Shown: one piece after another, positions 36,776 to 48,169 of the stretch
Layout of the letters: every line of letters begins with the position of its first letter
How positions within the stretch are numbered: position 1 is the stretch's first letter
From: Chalara sp. BL73
Lineage: Eukaryota; Ascomycota; Leotiomycetes; Helotiales
Direction: 5' to 3'
DNA length: 64,000 nt
Assembly: GCA_918026815.1 (NCBI GenBank)
Contig: CAKJVC010000092.1
Span: 1,116,001-1,180,000 of the forward strand
The notes under the pieces: generated by a model
The model's input: only the letters and a program-made list of their open reading frames with translations
Told to the model about the DNA's origin: nothing
Database searches by the model: none
Program-made: the position numbers and the translations under genes

Positions 36776-39700
36776 GGCGTTCTGGTTTCGCGAATGGGAT
36801 ACCAGAACACTGGAATAGGGAAGATGCAAGTTAACGGCAATTCCGGCTTGTATACGCTTAGTCTTCTCGATATATTTGTTGTTTTATTACTTGCTCCTCT
36901 TTCGTTGTCAATGTCAACGACACTAACTTGTTGGAACTGAAAACATGTTGAGTTGAGGTTGAAATAGCCAAGAAAAAATTAAAAAATTAATCTCTTTGAA
37001 GAATTTGAACCCGATCTCAGTGAGCTACTACGAGAGGCAGGGTACTAAAAGTCAATGTCAAGCCCGTGTGCTAATTCCCAGGATAGCGGAGCACGAACAT
37101 ATACTGTTACTCAGGAATCCCATCCCATTTGAGGAAGACCAGGAGAATCGGTATGGCCCTTACAACCTAAGTCGAATGTGGACGGTGAGGGAGAAATACG
37201 TGGTGTGAAGGCTTCTCATAAAACCGTGCCTCCGACTCAACGATCCCCTTCCTATGCCACTACTCAACCAATAGATTTATACCTTCGTAAATGCCCTCTT
37301 TATAAAATAAGTTGCTAGAAATATGCTAGTTTAAAATAGGTGGTTACACTTGGCGGCTCCACAATATCTGTAGCCACCTACTCCTTGTTATATGGCACTG
37401 GATAGATTCTGTTCTAGTTCCTTGACCGGATTAATATACCCTATTCAAAACTCTGCTACAACCAAAATAATAAACGTTACAATAGGTTTGACAAAGAGTT
37501 GTTTGATATTAACATCAGTTTAAAGCTTGGGACAGAGAGATTTCAAATATTGAACGGTCTAGGTTCTCAGTTACGAGGAGGGAAAGATATAATAAAATAG
37601 CTTGAAAGATTTCAGTCATTCAACTTTAAGAACAACTCCTTGAACATGGATGGATCAGGAGGAAAGCATAGGGAATGTGAACTCATTCCGAAAACTGCAC
37701 TTACTTGAAATGTGTCATCATGATGCTGCATGTGTAATTGTCCCTTGTTGTAGTGCCCGATATCTCATGACTATATTGACTTGTTAACCTAAATAATCAG
37801 CAGCAATAGGTTGAATGGCAACGGGATCTAGGATGACGAATTCCAAAAGTTATACACTTTGATACACTAGAACCTTATGCTACAACCTATGCAATCTCTA
37901 TTCACAACCACCAAGTATGCCTCGCGGTGTAAAAATCTCCCTGAGTTCATCAAATAAGTCCAATTTATGTCCGTTAATATGCCAGCTGGGCTATCAGACT
38001 TGATTATTCAAGATCAGTGATAGAGGCGGAACGGTTTTATATAGCTAACTCGAGAGCCTGGCATCAAGCGTCCTGATTATGCCTTGGTTTTGTGAGATTT
38101 AGCTTTTCAGTGTTCCGGGCCTACTTAAATGCGCATGTAAAACATGCTATATCAGAAGAAATGGTTCAGAACACGCACACATATATAAGCGCATATACAC
38201 ACGCTATTGGTATTTATAATTGAAATCGAAAGTAGTCAGAGGGGTGATATATACTCCTAGTGATAGCTGTATATCTAGAGGTTTTCCTTGGGTGTATGAC
38301 AACTTTATGTATGCTCTGCTACATCATTCTCTTTTTGCGCTAGTTCCGCAAGCAAGTGCATATCTGATTTTAGAAATTGTCAGCAAACCTATGGTAAACG
38401 AAGAAATCTGGGGCTGTGCTCTGTGGTATTTCAACTTGGGTAATTCCCGAATTCACCCCTTTGCATTCAAGATCTGACACATGGTCCAATCGTTCCTCCT
38501 AAAGCAGCTTCTTGATTCGAGGGACCACTTTGACATGAGAATCAGAAGAGTCTGGATCTTTTATATTGGCCAAAAGATGCATGTTAATAATTTGTGTAGC
38601 TGGGTTTGTACTGTTTCCAAGTCATTTGCTTCTGAGTGGCTTTAAGATCTAAGAATGAAGTCGAGCCGAATTACGGACTTGAAACCGTGAGTATCCTAAG
38701 AAATGGATTTCCGGACAAACGGCGGTGCGCATGAATTTTCGAGGTGGGTTTTGAGATTGGTTAAGCGTAGTGAGAATATGCCATGGCATGTGCCTCTTGG
38801 CTATATTGCTACCGACTTGCACAGTCACTCAGCCAATGCATCGACTTCTCTGGCAGATGATTAAATGCTCTTGACAGCTCTTGTGGAATTACAGCATGTT
38901 CTCATACGGGCCTCGAATACAGCATCCGAACTGCAATGCCTTCCGCTTACTTCAAGTAATATCACCCGGCAGGAAACTAAAATAGCAAAGACTAACCCAA
39001 AATATCTAAACAGCAAACACTTGTCCACAAATCCATATTAATCATTACAGAAAAAAAATAGAGAAAGGCTGCTGACAAATCTCGACCATCACCAGCCAGA
39101 TCACTGACGTAATGTCCACCTTAACCACCCCAAACTGCAGCACGTGGAGGAATTGTCCGGCACGCGCGGGAACCCATGCAGGAGACGGGGAATTCGGGCG
39201 AAGACGCTTCAACGATGCACAATAAATTCACCAAAGCGGCTGTCTAAATAGGCCATACACATCAGAGCCGCGCGATGAAGCTGGACGAGCCCGACACCTC
39301 GACACCCGAAGAGCCAGATACTTCCCGTCCGGAACCCCGACATCTAGCAGGCGACCAAGATCGGAACGTACGAAGGGCAGAAAAGAGAGAAGGAGGTGAC
39401 AGGGCCGATGATGCGGGTGCGGAGGGTCGAGATGGGGAGACTAGCGAACCTCACCCCAGGGCCAGGCGGGAATCAATAGCGAAGGCGAAAGAGGCAATGA
39501 GGCATGCCTTGGAGACGGTGAATCGCGCGAGTACGTTCCAGTTTAGGAAGTGAAGGGGGGCTTGGCGCGAAATGGCAGCCAGAGCTGTGAAAGTTGGGTG
39601 GGAGATACAAAGGAAGACATGCCGTTGAGAGATGATCGTATGATTGATGAATCGTTGGAAAAGAATTTAATGGCCTAGAACGTGGTGGATAGATGCCGGG

Positions 39701-40319
39701 CAATGTACTTCGTATCCTAATTGATGGTACGCCATGTACGTTTAGCTCAAGCTGCTGAGGGATACGCTGATGTTGCCGTATCTTTGAACAGAAGCGCGTG
39801 GGAGAGTTTGGACTTGCCAGGTAATGTGGTGAGCATTGTGGACTGTGACGATTAGGGCACAATTTACTTTGCATCGGCTGATAGAACGAACTCTATGTTT
39901 GGACTTTGGTATGCCATTTGGAAGGAAGCTCGACTAGTTATCTCTCTGCCAGCAATTAAGGATACATTTCCATTCCAACGCTTACTTTCCGATTTCCACA
40001 TGCTGATCATGACAAGCACAGACCTGCTGGGCCAATCATATACCCTCCTCAATACACTGTTTTACACGCATCCAGCTGCACCTACAATCCCCAAACCAAA
40101 ATAGATAGAGACATATTCATATCTAGCTCAGCTGAATCAATATGCAGACACCCATCTTCAACGCCGAATCCCTTCCTAAACGAGTTTTGGACTCCGCCGT
40201 GAGGCTGGTATTACAAAAGAAACACGTAAAACATTATCTAGCACATGTACAGAAATAGGGTCGTATATCTCATGGGTATCTGAGGTCGCTAAAAATTGAC
40301 CTCGAAAGAAGTGAAAAGT
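36776..40319. other. AT-rich gene-poor region with one small candidate ORF
   Basis: About 3.5 kb between the DUF6594 stop and the 3' end of the large disordered gene. Apart from the small ORF at 39275-39553 I see no supportable gene; other frames (36996-37208, 38220-38477) open on TTG and show no motif. The sequence is AT-rich except for a short GC-richer island at about 39.1-39.5 kb. A 133-codon minus-strand frame (39473-39874) partly overlaps the small ORF and has no recognisable features. Confidence 0.45.
39275..39553 (+). CDS. Small hydrophilic hypothetical protein
   Basis: A 92-codon ATG ORF in a local GC-rich island within AT-rich DNA. The product is highly charged and Pro/Asp/Glu/Arg-rich, with near-repeat PDTSTPEEPDTSRPEP at the start and a predicted amphipathic helix at the end (SIAKAKEAMRHALETVNRAS). 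It has no cysteine, signal peptide or known domain. The base composition shift and ATG start favour a real gene, but there is no family support. It may also be only one exon of a larger gene. Confidence 0.3.
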   Translation: MKLDEPDTSTPEEPDTSRPEPRHLAGDQDRNVRRAEKREGGDRADDAGAEGRDGETSEPHPRARRESIAKAKEAMRHALETVNRASTFQFRK

Positions 40320-43300
40320 TTAGAACATCCCCCCGGGAAATCCTTGTGGTGGGTTTCCTGCACTGGGAGGAAATGCAGGTACTGCCGGGCTCGGAGCTGT
40401 AATTGCAGCCTGTCGAGCACGGAGATTCATGTTGCCGCCCTCGCTTGATATCTTGCGTAGTTTTCGTCCGCCTTTCGGCCTGTCGTTCTCGTCCGCAGAG
40501 AATGTGCTCATCTCTTCTGTAGACTGTGTTGCTGCGGGAATGAAGTAGTCGTCGAACTCTTCCTTTTTTCCAAAGCCGAATATTGCTCGAGTCTTGCGTC
40601 TAGGATTGACTGCTGGGATCGGAGGCGCTGGGTCGGATCCGTTCATTAGAGACACTCCTGGAGCGAGGTCAACAGTTTCGGCCTTGAAGGTTGACGAAAC
40701 AAACTTTGGCTCTGAAATGTCTGACTTGTTGACAGATCTTTTGCGAGCTCCTGGTACCCGTGATTGATCCTGAAATCCTGGCGCTGTGGGCGTGTTCACA
40801 CGAGAGGTGGCTGGAGAAGGATACTTCAAAGAAGGCGTCGTATTAGCCGAGTATGCAGTGATTGGCGATGGTCTTGGTGAGAGACTAATATCGATACCAT
40901 CTCCTGTTTGGAGTGGCTGAAGTTTATGACCGTCAAAGTATCCTGATTTGCTGTTACTCCTATTTCGAGATGCGGGATTGGGCGAATGCATCGGGGATGG
41001 CGAATGTGGCAATCCGGGAGAGGCACCAGGTGATCGAGGTAGGTACTGTGCAAGGGGCGGGTTCAGTCCTTGAGGCACTCTATTGTTCAGGTTTGCATCA
41101 GTCATATCATCCCGATGCCTGCCGTTTCGGCTCTTGGATCGCTCCGAGGCACTTGAGCTTGATCTGTCTCTGGTAGGACGAATTCCTGGTTGAGATCCAG
41201 ATCGCGTAGTTCTCTGGCTAGCTTGAACTTCCTGGCTGGTTCCAGTTCGAAGAGACGGCCGAATACTCACAGGCGGAGGATGTCGGTCTCGACTCGGGCT
41301 GCGTTGACCAACACGGATATTTGGTGGCGCCCTGTCTCGTGGTTGAGGTTGAGTCTCTGGCTGATGACCATTTCCAACCCCTTCTTGTACCTGTTTTTGT
41401 TGATGTCTCAAGGCAATCTGTCTCTCTCGATCACGCTGAGCATCCCGACGTGCTTGTCTGAAAGCCTTGGTCTGAGGTGGTATGATCGGACCAGCCGGGT
41501 GGAGAGGGGGAAGTACATGATTTTTCGTGCTTCTCAGCATTTCTTCCTCCTCCATTTTCCAAAGATCTTCATCGAAGCTGCTTCTTCCTGGTGAAGGTGA
41601 GCTACTAATGGTAGCTTGTCCCAAACCTAACATCTTCATGGCTTTTGACTGTCCAGGTTTGTCAGATCTGTTAATCAAAGAGCCTCTGCTTGTTTTATTT
41701 TTTAACAGCCCCAGTGGGTTATTCCGAGACTGGCCTTCCCTTTGCCAGTCTGAGCCACCCGGTGCCGGACTTGCGGATCTGCTCTCAGTTTCCACAAAAC
41801 TCTTTAAATTCTCTTGCACTCGTCTTCTTCGTGCTGCGAGATCCATCTTAAAATCCTGCTGCTCCTTCTGCGTCTCAGAGCTTCCATTTCGCTTGTGATG
41901 AGCTTCCAGCTCCTTTTCCCAGTCAGCCTTGCGCTCTTCTTGCGAGGCCTCAGCATTTGGTGACCGTAAAGCTAGTGGTTGAGGAGCAATGCTCTCATCC
42001 TTTTTTGCACCCAACGAGTCTTCTAGGTTAAAATTATTGTTGTCGCCATAATCACTCTGACGGTCCCAATCATCATTATCCCATGGATTGCTTCCGTTAA
42101 GATATTGATTCTGAGGTAATGGCTCGGTAGGCTCGATAGGGTCGTCTGGAAATCTAGAGGCAAATCCAGAAGAGGGCAGGCCACCATATGTTGAGCCTCC
42201 GTACATGGATGATGCATTACTGTCAATTCTCATATGCTGACGAACCATACTGCTCAGTCCCGTTGTTGGGCCCAGAGTCGGCGAGTCACTTGGACCTGGA
42301 ACACGAACCTCCGGCGCAGGTGACTCTTCAATTCGTAGATGTGGTTTCGAGGAAAGAAGCATAAGACTCCCGTTTTCATCACTGGAGGAAAGTGGCTCGA
42401 AAGGATGTTGACGATTTGCTGGGTGTTCTGATTCAGGGGGTCGTTCTATAGTAGGAAGCTGTTCCTGCCGATACTTGTTGTAGAGCTCACTTGGCTTCAC
42501 AGGGCGTCGATTCTGTGGCTCTGGATCATCAGGAGAGCCTAATGAACTGCTATTGGGCGAGGCCAAGAATGTACCCAGGTTCAAAGTCTCTTCACGCTCG
42601 ATGATTTGGGGAGCTGGCGCATCTTGAATCCGTTCTTGTGGCATAAACTTTCTTTGTACTGACGAATTCGATCTTGAACGAGCAGATGCCGATGCAAATG
42701 TTGCACTTGAGTCTCCTCGAGGACGACCTGCTGGCTGCTGACGTGGTATAAATGGTCTTGGAGGTGAATTTTTCCGTAAGGATGGGCTATCCCTGCCTTC
42801 CCTTCCCTGCTGCATTTGGAGCTGTCTCTGTGTGTACTTGTTCTCATCATATGGCTGCATAGGTTTGGTGAATGCTCCAAGTGCAGTAGCTTTTCCTCTA
42901 TCATTTGGTTGCACTGTTAGTACTGTGGTGTCATCATCGCCACTTATGGGTGGACTCAGCGGAGCTGCACCACCAAACACTTGCAGTCTTTCTGTGACGA
43001 GATTTGGCCGGACGCCAAAGTCAAAATTTCCTCTACCAGCCGTTGTCGGAGATGGACTTGTTGTCCTCATATTAGGCATACTAGCTTTTCCAGCGACTTG
43101 ATGTCGATCCCATCGCTCGGCCGGGTGAATAGGACCCGTTGGTGAGCTGATACCTAATGGAGGGGTTTGCGCCCCAAAAGTGCGCTGTCTGGTCAATGTA
43201 TCAATGCGATTCATTGCCGACGATTGTTGCTCATTAAGATGTTGGTCAAGTCCAGTCTCATAAAGGCGACGAGTCTTGGTGCCTGTTCTTTCCATTCCAC

Positions 43301-44192
43301 TTGACCCGGTGGAAGTGGTAGCAGGAGTTATAGGTGTATGCGAGCCGTTTAGGGAGGGAGTTCTTTGAGAGGTGAAAGATGTTGCGGCTGTCGAGCTTCT
43401 AGTGATCGATGGTCCAGCAGAAGAAGTTGTGGATGACGTCTCACGGTTGCGGTTGTATCCTGAAGGCGGTGGTGAAGTGGATCTTGTATAAGGGGTATCT
43501 TGCTCCGCTTCTTCAGTCTCTTCACGTTGCTGCTCCTTCTCCCGCTCGCGGAGTTTTTGAAAAGCAGACTGGCTCACATCATTCTCGTATAGAGCCCTGC
43601 CTCCCATACCACCAGAGCTGCTACCCTCTTTTGCCCCAGCTGGAATCTTGTATATCTTCTGACGGCCCCCAAACAAGTTGTTCCCTTCTCCTGGTTTCGG
43701 ACGATTCATGATACTTCCACTGTGGATTGAGTCATCGTCCGTCCCATAACCACCAGCCCCAAATGAGTCAGTCCTTGAGGCAGCGAATGGCGGTCGTATT
43801 GATCCATTGATGGATGAGACTTCGGCGATATCTGATAATCCATGTGATTGATAGCCAAAATCGTTCATCCGTGATTGTCGTTTTGTTGGGAAGAGCACAC
43901 TATCATCGCTAGCTTTTCCAATTTTTGAGGTTGGATCGTCCTGCTCCCGTAGCATTGAGAATCGGGCGGAGAGCCCGCTCATCAACAAACTTGTTCGAAA
44001 ATCGTCCGAAGATGGTAAAGCCGTGGACAAATCTAACTCTGGCTTAGGCTCCGGCTCTTGTTGTTTCTTGCCCAGTCTGAATGTTTTCGAAGGCTTGACT
44101 GCGGGCATCGCCGGGGCGTCGGAGTCATTCGAAGGGCGCCCAACACCTTCCGACGTCTCCTTTCCCTTCTTTTTTGTACGGAAACGATTCAT
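40320..44192 (-). CDS. Large disordered protein of unknown function
   Basis: A single open frame of 1290 residues starting MNRFRTKKKGKETSEG. I do not recognise a named family. The chain is dominated by Ser, Pro, Arg, Gln and Asn and is probably intrinsically disordered. More ordered islands, likely the conserved parts: an N-terminal block (DDFRTSLLMSGLSARFSMLR), NLFGGRQKIYKIPAG, ALYENDVSQSAFQKLRERE, a coiled-coil-like charged segment (RKADWEKELEAHHKRNGS, MDLAARRRRVQENLKSFVE), SKAMKMLGLG followed by DLWKMEEEEMLRSTK, and a C-terminal block (RRKTRAIFGFGKKEEFDDYF). Arg-rich stretches with many Ser/Thr-Pro sites suggest a phosphorylated protein. No signal peptide or membrane segment. The long uninterrupted frame and ATG make it a certain gene with unknown role. 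Confidence 0.85.
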   Translation of the reverse strand: MNRFRTKKKGKETSEGVGRPSNDSDAPAMPAVKPSKTFRLGKKQQEPEPKPELDLSTALPSSDDFRTSLLMSGLSARFSMLREQDDPTSKIGKASDDSVLFPTKRQSRMNDFGYQSHGLSDIAEVSSINGSIRPPFAASRTDSFGAGGYGTDDDSIHSGSIMNRPKPGEGNNLFGGRQKIYKIPAGAKEGSSSGGMGGRALYENDVSQSAFQKLREREKEQQREETEEAEQDTPYTRSTSPPPSGYNRNRETSSTTSSAGPSITRSSTAATSFTSQRTPSLNGSHTPITPATTSTGSSGMERTGTKTRRLYETGLDQHLNEQQSSAMNRIDTLTRQRTFGAQTPPLGISSPTGPIHPAERWDRHQVAGKASMPNMRTTSPSPTTAGRGNFDFGVRPNLVTERLQVFGGAAPLSPPISGDDDTTVLTVQPNDRGKATALGAFTKPMQPYDENKYTQRQLQMQQGREGRDSPSLRKNSPPRPFIPRQQPAGRPRGDSSATFASASARSRSNSSVQRKFMPQERIQDAPAPQIIEREETLNLGTFLASPNSSSLGSPDDPEPQNRRPVKPSELYNKYRQEQLPTIERPPESEHPANRQHPFEPLSSSDENGSLMLLSSKPHLRIEESPAPEVRVPGPSDSPTLGPTTGLSSMVRQHMRIDSNASSMYGGSTYGGLPSSGFASRFPDDPIEPTEPLPQNQYLNGSNPWDNDDWDRQSDYGDNNNFNLEDSLGAKKDESIAPQPLALRSPNAEASQEERKADWEKELEAHHKRNGSSETQKEQQDFKMDLAARRRRVQENLKSFVETESRSASPAPGGSDWQREGQSRNNPLGLLKNKTSRGSLINRSDKPGQSKAMKMLGLGQATISSSPSPGRSSFDEDLWKMEEEEMLRSTKNHVLPPLHPAGPIIPPQTKAFRQARRDAQRDRERQIALRHQQKQVQEGVGNGHQPETQPQPRDRAPPNIRVGQRSPSRDRHPPPVSIRPSLRTGTSQEVQASQRTTRSGSQPGIRPTRDRSSSSASERSKSRNGRHRDDMTDANLNNRVPQGLNPPLAQYLPRSPGASPGLPHSPSPMHSPNPASRNRSNSKSGYFDGHKLQPLQTGDGIDISLSPRPSPITAYSANTTPSLKYPSPATSRVNTPTAPGFQDQSRVPGARKRSVNKSDISEPKFVSSTFKAETVDLAPGVSLMNGSDPAPPIPAVNPRRKTRAIFGFGKKEEFDDYFIPAATQSTEEMSTFSADENDRPKGGRKLRKISSEGGNMNLRARQAAITAPSPAVPAFPPSAGNPPQGFPGGMF

Positions 44193-45142
44193 CTTGATTA
44201 TAGTCCTACAGCGATGGCATGTCTGGCTTTGAGTCAGTACTTATTCGGCAGGAGCTTTTTGGCAGACCCTGATAGAGAAAGTGTGGGTGAGCACACTCAC
44301 AGTCCGGATTCGTTATTGCCCAATATAAGATCAGATGTACAGGATACTTGGGTTTTCTGTCCGGTGGTCCCAATTTGAGACGAGATTAAGGAATGAGAGG
44401 AACAAGATCTCAGCCTGTTTGAACAAGCATCAGCCCTGAATCCCCAAAATCTGCCAGACCGGAAGAAATGTTTGAGAACGACTGACCTGTGGACCTTGGG
44501 ATGCTAAACGACCTGGGGAGATCGACAGTGACCAGGGGGAACTTGTTCGGAAACAGTTGTAGACTATGGGCAATCAATAAGACTGATGTCTATATCAAGA
44601 TGCTTCAGAATCAAAGTGATTGTGTCGGGGCCGTTTCGGTATCCTTGTCCTTGACGAATGATATTTTCCACACCCACTGGTGTTCAATGCGTAGATGTTT
44701 AACGAACGTGGATTGAGTTCCCAGCACAATAACGGTTTTTCTGACGTATGCAAATTGTTCGCCGCGTGCTGGTTATTGGAGAGATTGGGGCAGAATGCGC
44801 ACCCAATTGCCTCGGACGGCAGAGTGCAGAGAGGTTCGTGAAAGAGGTCGGAGATTCGTCTGTTTAATGCATTAAAAAGAGGTCTGCACGGTGCTGGCGA
44901 ATGGATGATGTTGACGTTGTATGTTCCTTGCTTCGAATCCAGACCAAAACTCCCAGGGAATGCGATGTCAACACTTGTGGATTGCTGGAAGTGTACTGCT
45001 GGAAGAGGGAAAAGGATGTTCTGAAGAGAACTGGGGGAGGGAAGAATGCAATAATAATAATAACAATGTCTGGCTTGGGCCGAAAAGGAACATTAACACA
45101 CTTCGACTCGACTGGGGCGGGCGAGGGCACAACCACTTTTCA

Positions 45143-45156
45143 GGGGGGGGGGGGGG
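45143..45156 (+). repeat. G14 homopolymer
   Basis: Fourteen consecutive G, with a ten-G run about 105 bp downstream (45261-45270). The length may be inaccurate in any assembly. Confidence 0.9.
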
Positions 45157-46642
45157 TTAATGGGTGAGTGGTGGTGGTGTGCGGGACGGAACACCCAAGC
45201 AAGGCCTCTGGGCGCTCTAAATGAAGTTTAGTGTCAGGAACCGCCAGTCAAGGGGGGAATGGGGGGGGGGCAAAAGTGTGAGCATCAACATGTTTTTTTA
45301 TTTATTTTTTTAACCAGCTAAAACTTAAAAATTTTCTTTTCCTGGAAACATATGCTCGCTACAATGGCCGTTTGAAGAGGAAAAATAAAATATATGAAGT
45401 TGATCTGTTGATGCGCGCTTCTGCTGGAGCGTTTCTGATAGAACGTTGTTTGTCAGGGATGATCAACATTCCGTCAACCAAAACACCCTGGTGAACCTTC
45501 TTCAACAATAGAACTCGGTTAGTTGCACATAAGTACAATCCGCAGGCTCGCACAATATTAGATAAGTCCTTATGTGACATGCTGTGATTCACTAGAAGAG
45601 GCTAACACATGATTTGGGGCTAATCTAGAATGCCTACTGGACTAGATCATTGCGAGATCTCTCTCTCTCTCTCTCATCGTTTGACTGCGTGCCTGGTGGC
45701 CATAAATTTCATGAAATGGAAAGTGTTCGGATGTTGCTGAGTCTCCTACTCATGTCTTGGTATCATCCCAAAATTCCAAAGACAATGTGCCTCTGCGTTG
45801 CGACGATCACTTGGTCTAGTTTCGTCGCAAATGTCAAGCCTACCCACGCGGCGGCGGCACTAAAGAAGATACTTCGTCAGCACCTCTCAATCGAGTGGCC
45901 ATCCTCTCAAGCATTCGTTACAGCTTGATGTTGCACAAATATGTTGAAGCTTGATGAGCATTATGTTAATTGCCAATCCCATCCTCAAACTCAACAGATG
46001 CAATTATATTGGCGTGCTCGCTTTTCTTTTTCTTTCGCAATCCTCCTGAATGTTCATGCCGACACGGCGCATCCATCCCTTGGGCTTTTCTAGGATACGA
46101 AAGGAGCACAGGATGTCTATTTACTGGCCTCTGGTCTGACCTCATCTTGAGGTTATGGAGCGGCGATCCATATAAAGAGCGATATGATATAATGTCTTTG
46201 TGATAGGTGAGTTGTAAGGAAGCTTAACGAGAACTGAAACTCTTCAGATGAGCTCCAAGTGGCCCAAGAAATGACCAGCTCCCTGGCCAGGGCCCCACGA
46301 GCAGCAAGGTATACTGCAAGGGACTCTGGGTGTGATTGGGATACATATAGCCAATGGGATGTCCGGGTTGAACGCACAGAGCAGACTGTGCCTGGCGCTT
46401 TGCCCCTTTTAATATTAGTTGAGAAGGTCTCCCGAATGCCGGAAACTAATCGATTGTTCAGGGGCGCATCTTGCCAGTTTTGGGCTCGAGATTCAAGTTA
46501 CCAATATATCTTTGAGGATTTAAAGTGCTACTATAAGCATCTCAAGATGCTAGAGACGCGTTACACGATAATCTCAAGATGATGTACAATACCTGGGCCC
46601 CTCGTCCATGGCAGCGGCAGATATCAACGTATCCCGGAAGAA

Positions 46643-47257
46643 TACAGTACAGTAGGGAAGGGAAAGCTGTGATCGACAGTCAGCGCGTCTGCCTCTAGCA
46701 TCCATGCAGCCTCATTAAAAAAGGACGGCACTGTATTCTCAGGTAAACAAGATCAAGGCCTAGGATGATCCAAGTTAGCTCGCTCCTTGCCTAATGGCAT
46801 CTCTAATCTAGAAAAATGGCCTGACATCTGCGAGGCTTAACGGTAAATCTGGCTCGCGGAACATTATCCGGCAGGACTTGCTGATCTCTGATGTGCTTTA
46901 CTGTATGGCTAGTTACGCTCTAGGCTTTAGTCGAAGTTTAAATAGCTATCCGGCTTCTGAAGTATCGTACTGTAATTATTTTTCATTCTAATGCGAGCGA
47001 GAAGTGTAACTTTGCTACTGGCATAATAGATTCCGTTTCTACAGCTGAATTTGCACCCCACAGGCAATTTCACGTTCTGTTTGACAGCAAGACACGAGTC
47101 CCCGTGTATAAATGAGAGATTGGAGTAATTGAGCAACAGATTGGCCTGTACTGTAATTTGGACGGCCGCGAGCCGATGCCTCTGTTTGAGATGTTTCTCG
47201 GGCCACCCGCTGCTTCCAAGCTCTGGAGCAAGCCGGCTGTAGGGACAGTAGTACAGT
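46643..47257. repeat. Second cluster of ACTGTA/TACAGT hexamers
   Basis: Eight copies in 615 bp: 46643 and 46648 (overlapping), 46730, 46900, 46968, 47150 and 47252, plus a near-match at 47246. Chance expectation is well below one. The same hexamer forms the cluster upstream of TBP. No ORF is associated with it. Confidence 0.55.
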
Positions 47258-47710
47258 AGCTTGGACAGAAGACCCACGAAAAAAAGAAAAAAAAAATCTA
47301 AACATGCTAGTGCGGCATCCCACAAACAGCTGAACTGCAAGCCATACGACGGACTACGTATGAAGCATACAGGACAATCCGAGTCCCGACTGCAATCAAT
47401 CAACCAGTCTCCTCCTCACCTTGCGGGTTCATGATCGCGTGTGAAACCGCAAAGGACCAACCCGCGAGACAATGAGGGGTCTATGATCTCGTCTCTCAAC
47501 CCACGAGAGAAAAAACAACTTGTCCATAGTTGATGATTACGCTAAGATATAACTGCAGACTTCCAAGCACACCCCGCAAAATAAAAAATTAATAAAAAAG
47601 GTGGCAATCAAACACGATAAGCCGGGTCGACCACATCTTTGGAACCCCTCTAAACGGTAAACCATGGCGGAAATTAAGCCTTGGATGCCCCATCCACCAT
47701 CTCACCTGCA

Positions 47711-48169
47711 CTACTGACCGATGCTGTATGCACATCCGCACAAAGCTGTTGGTGTGCAAGCCCTATGCCAGCCATGGTGGCACTCTGCAGCTTCTCGCGT
47801 TTTCGGACAACAATATTGGTTGGATGCATACGCGTCGCGCTTTTCAATATCTAGAGAATGCTCTCTTTCATATGGTAGGAAAACCAAAGCATCCTGAAGT
47901 GCCTGCTGATATCTTTCAAATTGACCGCCACTATTGTCTTGATATTTGGGCAAGGAACCTAACTCACCATCCACAACCATGTCCAAGGAACAATCATTTG
48001 CATAATCTGGTTGCAGCTTCCCGTCGCCGCCTGGCACAAGCACAAGTACAGGTGCCGAAGACACAGGATTGGGGAAACTCCGCACATACGAACAATCAAC
48101 ATAATTAAGAAGGGAATGATAATGTGGAGGAGCCAATGATCTCCAGATCCAACACGATAACGGGAACAT
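47711..48169 (-). CDS. Cys-rich hypothetical ORF, doubtful
   Basis: A 152-codon ATG frame. Nine cysteines, six of them in the last 40 residues (YCCPK, AECHH, RACTP, LCGCAY). No clear signal peptide (MFPLSCWIWRSLAPPHYH is only mildly hydrophobic) and no family recognised. A GTATGT and a later GTGCCAG inside the frame could be splice sites of a different model. It could be a small secreted-type protein with the wrong start, a relic, or chance. Confidence 0.2.
   Translation of the reverse strand: MFPLSCWIWRSLAPPHYHSLLNYVDCSYVRSFPNPVSSAPVLVLVPGGDGKLQPDYANDCSLDMVVDGELGSLPKYQDNSGGQFERYQQALQDALVFLPYEREHSLDIEKRDAYASNQYCCPKTREAAECHHGWHRACTPTALCGCAYSIGQ

Noticed and set aside
37001..37030. B-box-like GGGTTCAAATTC on the minus strand as a possible tRNA
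   Set aside because: The flanking bases do not pair into a T stem and no acceptor, D or anticodon arm can be drawn.
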